Below, piece by piece: positions 1-8,000 of a stretch of DNA of 64,000 bases. Positions within the stretch are counted from its first letter, which is position 1. The number at the start of each line of letters is the position of its first letter. The position numbers and the translations under genes are program-made. This DNA comes from Halanaerobium sp. MA284_MarDTE_T2 (GTDB lineage: Bacteria > Bacillota > Halanaerobiia > Halanaerobiales > Halanaerobiaceae). The stretch spans positions 1-64,000 of the forward strand of contig NZ_QPJE01000003.1 of NCBI RefSeq assembly GCF_003337245.1. Direction: 5' to 3'. The notes under the pieces were generated by a model. It saw only the letters and a list, made by a program, of their open reading frames with translations, made no database searches and was not told the origin of the DNA.

Positions 1-94
1 TCACACCCGAATTGAGTTTTAGATAAATCTAAAAATTTCGTTGATGACTAAAGCCCCCTTTTTGCAGCTTGAAAATAAATTTTGGGGAAACTCC
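1..94. repeat. 94-bp repeat, near-identical to 53694-53787
   Basis: The first 94 bases recur in the same orientation at 53694-53787 with one mismatch by hand comparison. The repeat holds an 8-bp hairpin (TTTTAGATAAATCTAAAA, about 17-34) and ends at GGGGAAACTCC. The 53.6-kb copy has a further hairpin on its left; here that part lies outside the window. Such high identity in AT-rich intergenic DNA suggests the end of a recently mobile element or a conserved structured RNA. The family is not recognised. Confidence 0.75.
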
Positions 95-107
95 TATTTT
101 CTATAAA

Positions 108-136
108 TTGACAGGCATTTTATTCTGTGTTATACT
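108..136 (+). promoter_or_regulatory. consensus sigma-A-type promoter
   Basis: TTGACA at 108-113 and TATACT at 131-136 are separated by 17 bp. It lies just downstream of the repeat and about 200 bp before the flavoprotein gene at 334, leaving a long untranslated leader. Confidence 0.6.
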
Positions 137-256
137 TGCTCTGTTTGACAGATGAATTCGTTAATATATAGTTTCAGGAGGTGAAAAAAACAGAAATAAT
201 AACTAATTACATACTTGTTCAAAATTAAATAAAAGACCAATTTTTTGTTAAATGTA

Positions 257-281
257 GTGATATTTTTCACAAAAATATCAC
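257..281. promoter_or_regulatory. perfect 11-bp inverted repeat, operator-like
   Basis: GTGATATTTTT (257-267), loop CAC, AAAAATATCAC (271-281). It lies between the promoter at 108-136 and the start codon at 334. It could be an operator for a dimeric regulator (the half-sites vaguely recall CRP/FNR or Rex sites) or a leader hairpin. The regulator is not identified. Confidence 0.4.
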
Positions 282-333
282 AGTAAATAACTAAAATAAT
301 TTAAAAGATTTAAAATCAAGGAGGACTATTAAA

Positions 334-2085
334 ATGAAGAAAATCGCAGTAATTATAATGTCTCTTATGTTAATCATTGGTGGTATGACTTCAGCAGTGA
401 TAGCAGAAGATCTTACTATGGAAGCTGGAATATATAATGGAAAAGCACAGGGAATGAATGGGGAAATTGAAGTAAAAGTTAAAGTAAGTGAAAGCGAAAT
501 TGAAAGTATTGAAATTATAAGTGAAGATGAAACTGATGGTATTACAGATTCAGTTTTTGAAGAAATTCCTGCAGAAATCATAGCAAATCAGAGTTTTTCT
601 GTGGATATTATCTCTGGTGCTACTTTTGCCAGTGAAGGTCTCATAGAAGCTGTTAAAAATGCAGTTAAAAAAGCAAAAGGTATAGAAGTAGCTTCTACCG
701 AAAAAACAGAAGAAAGAGAAGAAGCTTTAGAACAGAGTTATGATGTAGTAATTGTAGGTGCTGGTGGTGCAGGTCTGGCCGCTGCAGTAGAAGCCAGAAA
801 TGGTGGAGCAGATATTGTACTTTTAGAAAAAATGCCTACAATTGGAGGTAATACAAAAATTTCTGGTGGAGAAATGGCTGCAGCTGAAAACTGGGTACAG
901 AAAGAAAAAGGAATTGAAGACAGTAAAGCAAGACATATTAAAGATACACTTGCTGGTGGAGATTTCAAAAATGATCCCAAACTTGTCACAAAGCTTGCTT
1001 ATAAAGCAACAGAAGCTGCTGAATGGTTAAGAGATTATGTTAATGTAGTATTTGAAGATCATCTATTCTTATTTGGTGGACATACTGCAAAAAGAAGTCT
1101 TATACCTGAAGGTGCTACAGGATATGAACTTATTCAAAAATTTGCGGTAAAAGCTGATGAATTAAATATTCCCATTAAACTTGAAACAAAAGCTGTTGAA
1201 TTAATAAAAGATGGTAATAGAATAACTGGTGTAAAAGCAGAAAAAAATGGTAAAGAAATAGTTTTTCATGCTAAAAAAGGTGTTATTCTTACAACAGGTG
1301 GATTTGGTTCAAATGTTGAAATGAGAAAGCGTTTTAATCCAGAATATGACGAACATTATCTAAGTACTAATGGTGAAGGAATTACAGGTGATGGAATTGT
1401 TATGGCTGAAAATGCTGGTGCGGCTCTAGAAGGCATGGAGTATATTCAATCATATCCTATCTGTAATCCAATAACTGGTCAGCTTTCTTATATTGGTGAT
1501 ACACGTTTTGTAAGTACAATACTTGTTAATAAAGAAGGTAATCGCTTTGTTGAAGAATTGGAACGCAGAGATATTGTTTCCAGATCTATTATTGCTCAGA
1601 CAGGTTCTGCAGCATATCAGATATGGGATCAGAATATAATGAATATTAGTAAAGTAGAAGAAAATCACAAAGCTGAAATGAATTATTTATTAAAAAATAA
1701 TCTGCTTGTAAAAGTTGATAATATTAAAGAAGGAGCAGAAATTTTCGCTATAAACGCTGAACAGCTCAGTAAAACAGTGGCCCGTTATAATAAATTTGCT
1801 GAACAGGGTTATGACGAAGATTTTAATAATAGAGGAGATATGCTGCCAATTGAAAAAGCACCATTTTATATTTTGAAAGCAGTACCTGCTATCCATCATA
1901 CAATGGGTGGAATTAAGATCAATACTAATGCTCAGGTATTAGATAAAGATGGAAATGTTATTCCTGGCCTATATGCAGCTGGTGAGGTAACTGGTGGAAT
2001 ACATGGTACTAATAGGCTTGGTAGTAATGCAATTACAGATGCAATTGTTTATGGTAGAACTGCCGGTCAGATGATAAGTAAATAA
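334..2085 (+). CDS. Exported flavoprotein, fumarate/urocanate reductase-like, with FMN-binding domain
   Basis: 583 aa. Residues 1-24 form a signal peptide. Residues about 30-113 match the FMN_bind domain, with the flavinylation motif DIISGAT (residues 91-97; Thr97 the likely covalent FMN site). From about 135 a FAD-binding domain begins (GAGGAG dinucleotide fold) and runs to a C-terminal GLYAAGEVTGG motif typical of the FAD_binding_2/flavocytochrome c family. Known relatives reduce fumarate, urocanate or other unsaturated acids outside the membrane, fed through the FMN group. No heme-binding CxxCH is present, so electrons must arrive from a separate donor. The substrate cannot be told from sequence. 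A good ribosome site (AAGGAGG) precedes the ATG. Monocistronic, with a terminator after it. Confidence 0.88.
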   Translation: MKKIAVIIMSLMLIIGGMTSAVIAEDLTMEAGIYNGKAQGMNGEIEVKVKVSESEIESIEIISEDETDGITDSVFEEIPAEIIANQSFSVDIISGATFASEGLIEAVKNAVKKAKGIEVASTEKTEEREEALEQSYDVVIVGAGGAGLAAAVEARNGGADIVLLEKMPTIGGNTKISGGEMAAAENWVQKEKGIEDSKARHIKDTLAGGDFKNDPKLVTKLAYKATEAAEWLRDYVNVVFEDHLFLFGGHTAKRSLIPEGATGYELIQKFAVKADELNIPIKLETKAVELIKDGNRITGVKAEKNGKEIVFHAKKGVILTTGGFGSNVEMRKRFNPEYDEHYLSTNGEGITGDGIVMAENAGAALEGMEYIQSYPICNPITGQLSYIGDTRFVSTILVNKEGNRFVEELERRDIVSRSIIAQTGSAAYQIWDQNIMNISKVEENHKAEMNYLLKNNLLVKVDNIKEGAEIFAINAEQLSKTVARYNKFAEQGYDEDFNNRGDMLPIEKAPFYILKAVPAIHHTMGGIKINTNAQVLDKDGNVIPGLYAAGEVTGGIHGTNRLGSNAITDAIVYGRTAGQMISK

Positions 2086-2140
2086 AGTGGATTATTTATA
2101 ATTATAAATATTAAATAAATAATCGTTTAAATAATTAACA

Positions 2141-2179
2141 CAGGCTGATAACTATTTTATTAGTTATTAGCCTGTTTTT
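2141..2179 (+). terminator. Rho-independent terminator of the flavoprotein gene
   Basis: CAGGCTGATAAC and GTTATTAGCCTG form a 12-bp stem (one G-U pair) with a short AT loop, followed by TTTTT. Confidence 0.8.
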
Positions 2180-2241
2180 GTCTAAAAAATTAAAAAACTG
2201 AGCTTAAGATACAAATATTCTATATAATGCAGAATAAATAT

Positions 2242-2271
2242 TTGACATTATTTTGGAATTTAAACTATAAT
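2242..2271 (+). promoter_or_regulatory. promoter upstream of 2296/2580
   Basis: TTGACA at 2242-2247 and TATAAT at 2266-2271, 18-bp spacer. A transcript would start only about 20 nt before the small ORF at 2296. Confidence 0.5.
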
Positions 2272-2295
2272 TAATATAACTATATATTATGATGA

Positions 2296-2499
2296 ATGAT
2301 ATATATCAGCTTTTTCTCTGCAACCTCAAAAAAAGAATATGAGGTTGATATTAATGAAAGTGAAGAAGATTTAAACCGGTTTTTCACCATGGTTTATAAT
2401 TATATACCTCTACAGCAGAAAACACATGACAATGATGAAGATAATATTAAATTTATTAATGATACAGTAAATTCCTATCTTGAAAGCTTTTTTGATTAA
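2296..2499 (+). CDS. Small acidic hypothetical protein
   Basis: 67 aa, not recognised. It is rich in Asp/Glu after residue 13, with no signal peptide or membrane segment. It lies right after a good promoter but has no clear ribosome binding site, so it may be leaderless-like, a decayed gene, or not expressed. The next gene starts 80 bp downstream and could share its promoter. Confidence 0.3.
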   Translation: MIYISFFSATSKKEYEVDINESEEDLNRFFTMVYNYIPLQQKTHDNDEDNIKFINDTVNSYLESFFD

Positions 2500-2579
2500 A
2501 GATTAAGATAGAGAATAATAATTTCAGGATAAAGAAAAAGCTCATTCTATCTTATAAAAAATTTACAGGGGTGGTTAAA

Positions 2580-3767
2580 ATGACAGATAAGTTAAAAATA
2601 GAAGTTTATTCTAAAGGATGGTGTCCATACTGTAAAAAGGCTAAAGCATTTTTAAAATCAAAAAATCTTGATTATATCGAATATAATATCGATAATGAAG
2701 AAAAATTTGAAGAAATGAAGACTAGAACTGGCAGAAAAACAGTTCCTCAGATAATAATAAATGGACAGTGCCTAGGTGGATATGATGATCTTATTAAGCT
2801 GGAAAAATCTGGTGATCTCGATAATATACTCGGAGTTAAAAGTGAAGATTACAGCCAAAAAAAGTGGGATCTAATAATTATTGGTGCTGGCCCGGCAGGT
2901 TTAAATGCAGTTCTTTATGCAGCACGCAAGGGTATTGATCTGCTGCTGATATCCAAAGATATCGGTGGACAGGTTATAGATACCAATGAAATCGATAATT
3001 ATCTGGGCAAAGCACAGATAAATGGAGATGATTTAATTATGGATTTCTGGGACCATATTCACAATTATGATATTACAGCTGTCATTGGAGAAGAAATACT
3101 AAAAATAGAAAGTCAGAATGGTGAACATATTTTAAGAACAGATTCTGAAAAGGAATATATTGCTCGTTCAGTGATAATAGCATCAGGTGCAGAAAAAAGA
3201 CATCTCGGTATGAAACAGGAGTATGTGCTTAAAGGAAAAGGAGTTCACTACTGCATTAGCTGTGATGGATATCTTTATGCAGGCAAAAGGGCAGCAGTGG
3301 TTGGAGGAGGAAATTCAGGACTTGAAGCAGCCCTGGACCTTGCAAAAATGGATGCAGAAGTTATTTTAGTAGAAATTATGGATTATTTAATGGGAGATGA
3401 AGTACTTCGGGAGAAAGTTGCCAGTTCAGATAAAATAGATGTTTATACTTCAACCAGTGTTAAAGAAATTATAGGAGAAGATAGTCTTGAGGCAGTTATT
3501 CTGGAAAATAAAAATACAGGTGAAGAAAAAAGAATAGAACTTGATGGTCTGTTTATAGAAATTGGTCTTTCTGCAAAAAGTGATTTTGTTCCAGATATAA
3601 TGGAAAGGAATAAACAGAAGGAAATAATAATAAATGATAAAAACGAGACAAATATTGAAGGATTATTTGCCGCAGGAGATGTAAGCAATATTATAGATAA
3701 ACAGATAGTAATTTCTGCTGCAGAAGGAGCAAAAGCTGCACTTAGAGTAAACCAGTATTTAAGTTAA
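2580..3767 (+). CDS. Glutaredoxin-thioredoxin reductase fusion
   Basis: 395 aa from the ATG at 2580, placed 5 nt after AGGGGTGG; an in-frame GTG at 2571 overlaps that site and is less likely. Residues about 5-80 are a glutaredoxin domain with a CPYC active site and the TVPQI cis-Pro motif. From about 100 a thioredoxin-reductase/AhpF-type module follows: FAD site GAGPAG, redox pair CISC, NADPH site GGGNSG, and the C-terminal GLFAAGDV motif. The fusion would pass electrons from NAD(P)H through FAD and the CISC disulfide to its own glutaredoxin arm, probably to reduce a peroxidase or protein disulfides. Cytosolic. The partner is not visible in the neighbourhood. Confidence 0.85.
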   Translation: MTDKLKIEVYSKGWCPYCKKAKAFLKSKNLDYIEYNIDNEEKFEEMKTRTGRKTVPQIIINGQCLGGYDDLIKLEKSGDLDNILGVKSEDYSQKKWDLIIIGAGPAGLNAVLYAARKGIDLLLISKDIGGQVIDTNEIDNYLGKAQINGDDLIMDFWDHIHNYDITAVIGEEILKIESQNGEHILRTDSEKEYIARSVIIASGAEKRHLGMKQEYVLKGKGVHYCISCDGYLYAGKRAAVVGGGNSGLEAALDLAKMDAEVILVEIMDYLMGDEVLREKVASSDKIDVYTSTSVKEIIGEDSLEAVILENKNTGEEKRIELDGLFIEIGLSAKSDFVPDIMERNKQKEIIINDKNETNIEGLFAAGDVSNIIDKQIVISAAEGAKAALRVNQYLS

Positions 3768-3898
3768 TTGACTGGTAAAAATAATAAATTGGTAAAATTA
3801 TAAAATTTATGATATTGTATAGTTAAAACTGAAATGATTGAAAATAAAGTAAAATTTAAAATTTACACTTCAATATTTTAAAAGGTAGGGGATTTTTG

Positions 3899-5197
3899 GT
3901 GCAGCTTTTAGTATTCGGAATTAATCATAAAACAGCTCCTATATCAATTAGAGACCGACTTTCTCAAGAAATATCTAAAATTAAAAAAGAATTAAAACAA
4001 GAATTGGATAATAATACTTTTGCAGAATTTTTTATTCTAAATACCTGTAATCGTTTTGAGATTTATCTTTATTCTGAAAAAGAAGCTGAATTCAGAAAAT
4101 ATTTGGAAAAATATATTTTTCGATTGTTCAAAAAAACTTTAAAAGGATATTTTAAATACGCGAGAAATGATTTAAATGATTATCTTTATCATTATCATGA
4201 TCTGCAGGCAGTTGAACATTTATACCGGGTAGCTTCAGGTCTTGATTCGTTGGTTAAAGGAGAAGATCAGATATTAGCTCAGATTAAAAAACAGTTTCAA
4301 GAATATAAAGAAGAAAATTTTACAGATTCCTATTTAAATCAGTTATGTCTAGAAGCCATTAAAGTTGGCAAATTAGTAAGAACTAAGACTAAAATTAATG
4401 AACGAGCGGTATCAGTTAGTTATGCAGCTGTAGAGCTGGCTAGAGATATATTTGGGAATCTTGATGGGGAGAAGATTATGATTCTTGGTGCTGGGAAAAC
4501 AGCAGAGCTTACACTCAAAAACTTACTTAATTATGGTGTAGAAGGAATTCTGGTGGCAAATCGTACTTATGCTAATGGACAAAAACTAGCAGTTGAATAT
4601 GGGGGAGAAGCTATTCACTGGGAAGAATTTAAAGCTAGAGTGGAAGAAGTTGATATTATAATTGCTTCTACAGCAGCTCCTCATACAGTACTTCATAAAG
4701 ATGATCTTTTAGATACAGTAGAGAAAAAACATGGACCAATGTTTTTAATTGATATTGCTCTACCAAGAGATATTGATCAAAATGTCAAAGAACTGCCTGG
4801 GGTACATTTATATAATATTGACGATTTAAAAAATGTTATTGATAAAAATTTAGATTTAAGAGAAAATGAAGTAGAAAAAGCTGAAGCAATAATAAAAGAA
4901 GAAAAATATAATTTTCAGCGCTGGCTGCTTGAGCGGAGCTGTGTTCCACTGATTAAAGAAATGAGAGCTAATGCTTGCTGTATTAAGGAAAAAGAAGTTA
5001 AAAGAGCTTTGCATCTGCTGCAAAATTCAGAACTGGAAGCTTCAGAGATTATTCAACAGCTGGGTCATCGCCTTTTAAATAAGCTTTTACATCAACCCAC
5101 AGTTGGTCTTAAAAAATTAGCGGTAGAAAATGAAAAAACTAAAGAAGTTCAATTAGAGGCTGCAAAAATTATTTTTGCAGTAGGTGGAAAAGATTAA
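3899..5197 (+). CDS. hemA: Glutamyl-tRNA reductase
   Basis: Reduces glutamyl-tRNA(Glu) to glutamate-1-semialdehyde with NADPH, the entry step of C5 tetrapyrrole synthesis. 432 aa from GTG at 3899, 7 nt after AGGGGA; a TTG at 3896 is too close to that site. The N-terminal catalytic domain carries NTCNR with the nucleophile Cys50; the NADPH domain shows ILGAGKTAE near residue 200; a C-terminal helical dimerisation domain follows. First gene of the tetrapyrrole block, followed after 23 bp by the precorrin-2 dehydrogenase gene, so the pair feeds siroheme/B12. Confidence 0.95.
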   Translation: MQLLVFGINHKTAPISIRDRLSQEISKIKKELKQELDNNTFAEFFILNTCNRFEIYLYSEKEAEFRKYLEKYIFRLFKKTLKGYFKYARNDLNDYLYHYHDLQAVEHLYRVASGLDSLVKGEDQILAQIKKQFQEYKEENFTDSYLNQLCLEAIKVGKLVRTKTKINERAVSVSYAAVELARDIFGNLDGEKIMILGAGKTAELTLKNLLNYGVEGILVANRTYANGQKLAVEYGGEAIHWEEFKARVEEVDIIIASTAAPHTVLHKDDLLDTVEKKHGPMFLIDIALPRDIDQNVKELPGVHLYNIDDLKNVIDKNLDLRENEVEKAEAIIKEEKYNFQRWLLERSCVPLIKEMRANACCIKEKEVKRALHLLQNSELEASEIIQQLGHRLLNKLLHQPTVGLKKLAVENEKTKEVQLEAAKIIFAVGGKD

Positions 5198-5220
5198 TTG
5201 TAAATTGAAGGAGGAAAGAT

Positions 5221-5952
5221 GTGAAATTTTACCCAATCAATTTAAATCTGAGAGATAAAAAAGTTTTAATTGTAGGAGCGGGCAGAGTGGCACTGCGTAA
5301 ATTCAAGAGGCTCCTGCAGGCCGGAGCCCAGATAAAAATAACTTCACCGGAATTTAATCAGGAATTTTTACCCTATTTAAATCAGAAATCAGAAAAATAT
5401 ATTTTTTTAAAAAGAAAATTTAGAGATGAAGATTTAAATGGACAATTTTTAGTTTTTGCTGCCACTAATAATTCAGAATTAAATCGACGGATTGCTTTCC
5501 TGGCTAGAAAAAAAAACATTTTAGTCAATACAGCTGATAATGCTGAAATATCTGATTTTACTTTACCAGCAATTGTTAACAGAGGAGAACTACTTTTAAC
5601 TATTTCTACTGGTTCTAGTCTACCTGCACTTTCTAAAAATATTAGAAAAAAAATGGAATCTGAGTTTGGGATTGAGTATCAACTTCTTTTAGACATTATG
5701 TCCGGAAATAGAGGAAATATGGTAGAGAATATAGAAAATAATCAACTCAGAAAAAATATTTTTAGAAAAATTGCTGCTGATGATTTTTTGATTAAAATAA
5801 GGGATATTATAGATAATTATGATTCTCAAATTTTAGCAAATGATAATTACAATCTTAAAAAATCAGAATATCTAGCCTTGAAAGAAGAAATAAAAAAAGA
5901 AATTACATATTTAATAGCACGAACGAAAAATAATCAAAATTTAGAAAAATAA
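5221..5952 (+). CDS. Precorrin-2 dehydrogenase / sirohydrochlorin ferrochelatase-like
   Basis: 243 aa, GTG start after AGGAGG; the overlapping ATG is out of frame. The N-terminal NAD domain begins LRDKKVLIVGAGRVALRK, typical of the CysG N-terminal/Met8/SirC family, which oxidises precorrin-2 to sirohydrochlorin and in some members inserts iron. TLPAIVNRG near residue 120 is the family's central motif. The anaerobic B12 route needs sirohydrochlorin for CbiK, so this links uroporphyrinogen methylation to cobalt insertion. The C-terminus is about 30 residues longer than minimal SirC proteins. Iron chelation is possible but not provable here. Confidence 0.85.
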   Translation: MKFYPINLNLRDKKVLIVGAGRVALRKFKRLLQAGAQIKITSPEFNQEFLPYLNQKSEKYIFLKRKFRDEDLNGQFLVFAATNNSELNRRIAFLARKKNILVNTADNAEISDFTLPAIVNRGELLLTISTGSSLPALSKNIRKKMESEFGIEYQLLLDIMSGNRGNMVENIENNQLRKNIFRKIAADDFLIKIRDIIDNYDSQILANDNYNLKKSEYLALKEEIKKEITYLIARTKNNQNLEK

Positions 5953-6117
5953 GTTTTGAGGATTGGAAAAAGCTTAAATTTACAGATATAAAATTTTATA
6001 ATATGGATATAAATTTTAACTTAAATTGTATAATTAAATTTTACAAATACGTTAAATTGTTATATAGTTATAATATAAATTGTTAAATATTTATTTTTAA
6101 AATTAAATAATTTATAT

Positions 6118-6324
6118 AAAAAGGTGCTTCAGCTATTACTGAAGAGAATAGGGAATCAGGTTAAAATCCTGAACGGGCCCGCCACTGTAACTGATCTTTA
6201 GATTCTTTTATACCACCTGTAATGTTATTACAGGGAAGGTTAGAATTTAAAATGTAAATCAGGAGTCAGGAGACCTGCCTTTTATATAATCTACAATTGG
6301 CCTCGGGAACAGGTTGCAGGTGGA
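6118..6324 (+). promoter_or_regulatory. Cobalamin (adenosylcobalamin) riboswitch
   Basis: Contains the conserved core AGGGAA...GGTTAAAATCC, GCCCGCCACTGTAA and the B12 box GTCAGGAGACCTGCC (about 6265-6280) in the expected order. The AT-rich DNA before it (5953-6117) shows no gene. It controls the cbiP-cobO genes downstream, presumably lowering their expression when cobalamin is plentiful. Confidence 0.93.
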
Positions 6325-6396
6325 TAATCATTAGTTTTTTTACTAAAGCTAATCAGACTATCAATTTATTTAGCTTTAATTATGATTATATACTTT

Positions 6397-6424
6397 AAAT
6401 CTCAACCTTTAGGTTGAGATTTTC
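6397..6424 (+). terminator. Riboswitch terminator
   Basis: AATCTCAACC, loop TTTA, GGTTGAGATT followed by TTCTTG, between the B12 aptamer and the first cbiP. This suggests control by transcription termination. The U-run is short. Confidence 0.7.
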
Positions 6425-6457
6425 TTGTTATATATAGCTTTTTAAGGAGTTAAAAAA

Positions 6458-7996
6458 ATGAAGAATAAAACTGGAACTTTAATGATTCAAGGCACTTCTT
6501 CTGATGCTGGTAAAAGTTTTTTTGTTACTGCTTTATGCAGAATTTTTACTAGAAAAGGAATAAAAACTGTGCCCTTTAAAGCCTGGAATATGTCTCTTAA
6601 TTCTTACATAACAAAAAATGGCAAAGAAATTGGCATAGCGCAAGCTTTACAGGCGAGAGCTGCTTTTAGAGAAGCCTCTGTAGATATGCAGCCAATTTTA
6701 GTTAAAGCGATGGGAGACGGCCAGACCCAAATTGTTATTAATGGTGAAGTGGATAAGAATATTAATTATCAAAAAAACAAAAAAAAATATCTTGAAATTT
6801 ATGAGAGCACAATTAAGGATTCATTAAAAAGATTGAGAAAAGATAATGAGCTGATAATTATTGAGGGAGCAGGAAGTCCTGCAGAAATTAATAGAACTAC
6901 ACCTGATTTTGCTAATATGTTTACAGCAGAAATTTATAATTCTCCAGTGCTTTTAATCAGCAGTATTGAAAAAGGAGGCTGTCTTGCTTCTTTAGTTGGA
7001 ACATTAAAACTCTTATCTCCAGTCCATAAAAAGTTGATAAAAGGATTGATAATCAATAAATTTCGGGGAGATTATAATTTGTTAAAACCTGCAGTTAAGT
7101 TTTTAGAGGATTATACAGAAAAAGAAGTTATGTCTGTTTTACCTTATCTTAAAAGTCTTAATTTACCAGAAGAAGATTCTGCTTCTTTAAACTTAAATAA
7201 TTATGGAGAAAATTCTAAAAAATTAAAAATCGCTGTAATAAGATTACCTCACATGTCAAATTTTAGTGATTTTAATAGTTTGAAAATGGAAGTTGATCTA
7301 AAACTTGAATATATTAAAAACAACCAAGAATTACTTAATTTTGATTTAATAATTATACCAGGAACTAAAACAACCACTAAAGATCTTGATTTTTTAAAGA
7401 AAAGCGGATTGGCAGCCGAAATTAAAAAAGCTAATAAAGCCGGAATTATGATAATTGGTATTTGTGGTGGATTCCAAATGCTCGGACGAAAACTAATTGA
7501 TAAATATGGAACAGAAGGAGATATAAAAAAAATAAATGGACTTGGATTACTAGATATTAATACAGTATTTTTAAATAAAAAAACTACTCATCAAGTAAAA
7601 GTGAAAATCAATTTAACTCAGCAGCTTGAAAATTTGATGTCTAGATTTAACCCTCAAGAGTTTTTTTTAGGGTATGAAATTCATATGGGTCAGACAGAGT
7701 ATTTAAATGGGACTGAAGAATTATTCAGAATAATAAAGAGATCTAACATAAAAGTAAATTTAAAAGATGGTGCAGTTAATCAGGCTGGAAATTGTTTTGG
7801 AAGTTATCTGCATGGATTATTTGATAATGATAATTTTCGCAGTGCACTTTTAAATAAGCTCAGAAATAATAATAGTTCAGCCAGCTCGAAATCATGTAAC
7901 TATCAGCAGGAAATTGAAAAAAATATTGACAGGCTGGCAGATGTGGTAGCAGAAAATATTGATACTGATAAATTATTAAATTTAAGTAGAAGGTGA
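6458..7996 (+). CDS. Cobyric acid synthase-like amidotransferase, divergent first copy
   Basis: 512 aa. CbiP/CobQ family, which amidates side chains b, d, e and g of cobyrinic acid a,c-diamide using glutamine and ATP. The P-loop region GTSSDAGKS (12-20), class-I glutaminase triad Cys336 in GICGG, and a C-terminal SYLHGLF His are present, so it looks catalytic. It departs from the family where the next gene does not: PFKAWNMSLNS has Trp43 for the usual Gln, and the usual ADID(K/R)GGVFA reads SSIEKGGCLA (168-177). Directly behind the B12 riboswitch and 4 bp before the second copy. It may take a subset of the four amidations, another corrinoid, or be a drifting paralog. Confidence 0.85.
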   Translation: MKNKTGTLMIQGTSSDAGKSFFVTALCRIFTRKGIKTVPFKAWNMSLNSYITKNGKEIGIAQALQARAAFREASVDMQPILVKAMGDGQTQIVINGEVDKNINYQKNKKKYLEIYESTIKDSLKRLRKDNELIIIEGAGSPAEINRTTPDFANMFTAEIYNSPVLLISSIEKGGCLASLVGTLKLLSPVHKKLIKGLIINKFRGDYNLLKPAVKFLEDYTEKEVMSVLPYLKSLNLPEEDSASLNLNNYGENSKKLKIAVIRLPHMSNFSDFNSLKMEVDLKLEYIKNNQELLNFDLIIIPGTKTTTKDLDFLKKSGLAAEIKKANKAGIMIIGICGGFQMLGRKLIDKYGTEGDIKKINGLGLLDINTVFLNKKTTHQVKVKINLTQQLENLMSRFNPQEFFLGYEIHMGQTEYLNGTEELFRIIKRSNIKVNLKDGAVNQAGNCFGSYLHGLFDNDNFRSALLNKLRNNNSSASSKSCNYQQEIEKNIDRLADVVAENIDTDKLLNLSRR

Positions 7997-8000
7997 TCAA

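Noticed and set aside
174-232. Short peptide gene starting at the GTG in AGGAGGTG (about 181)
   Set aside because: Only about 15 codons, and its start overlaps the Shine-Dalgarno-like run; no conservation can be shown.
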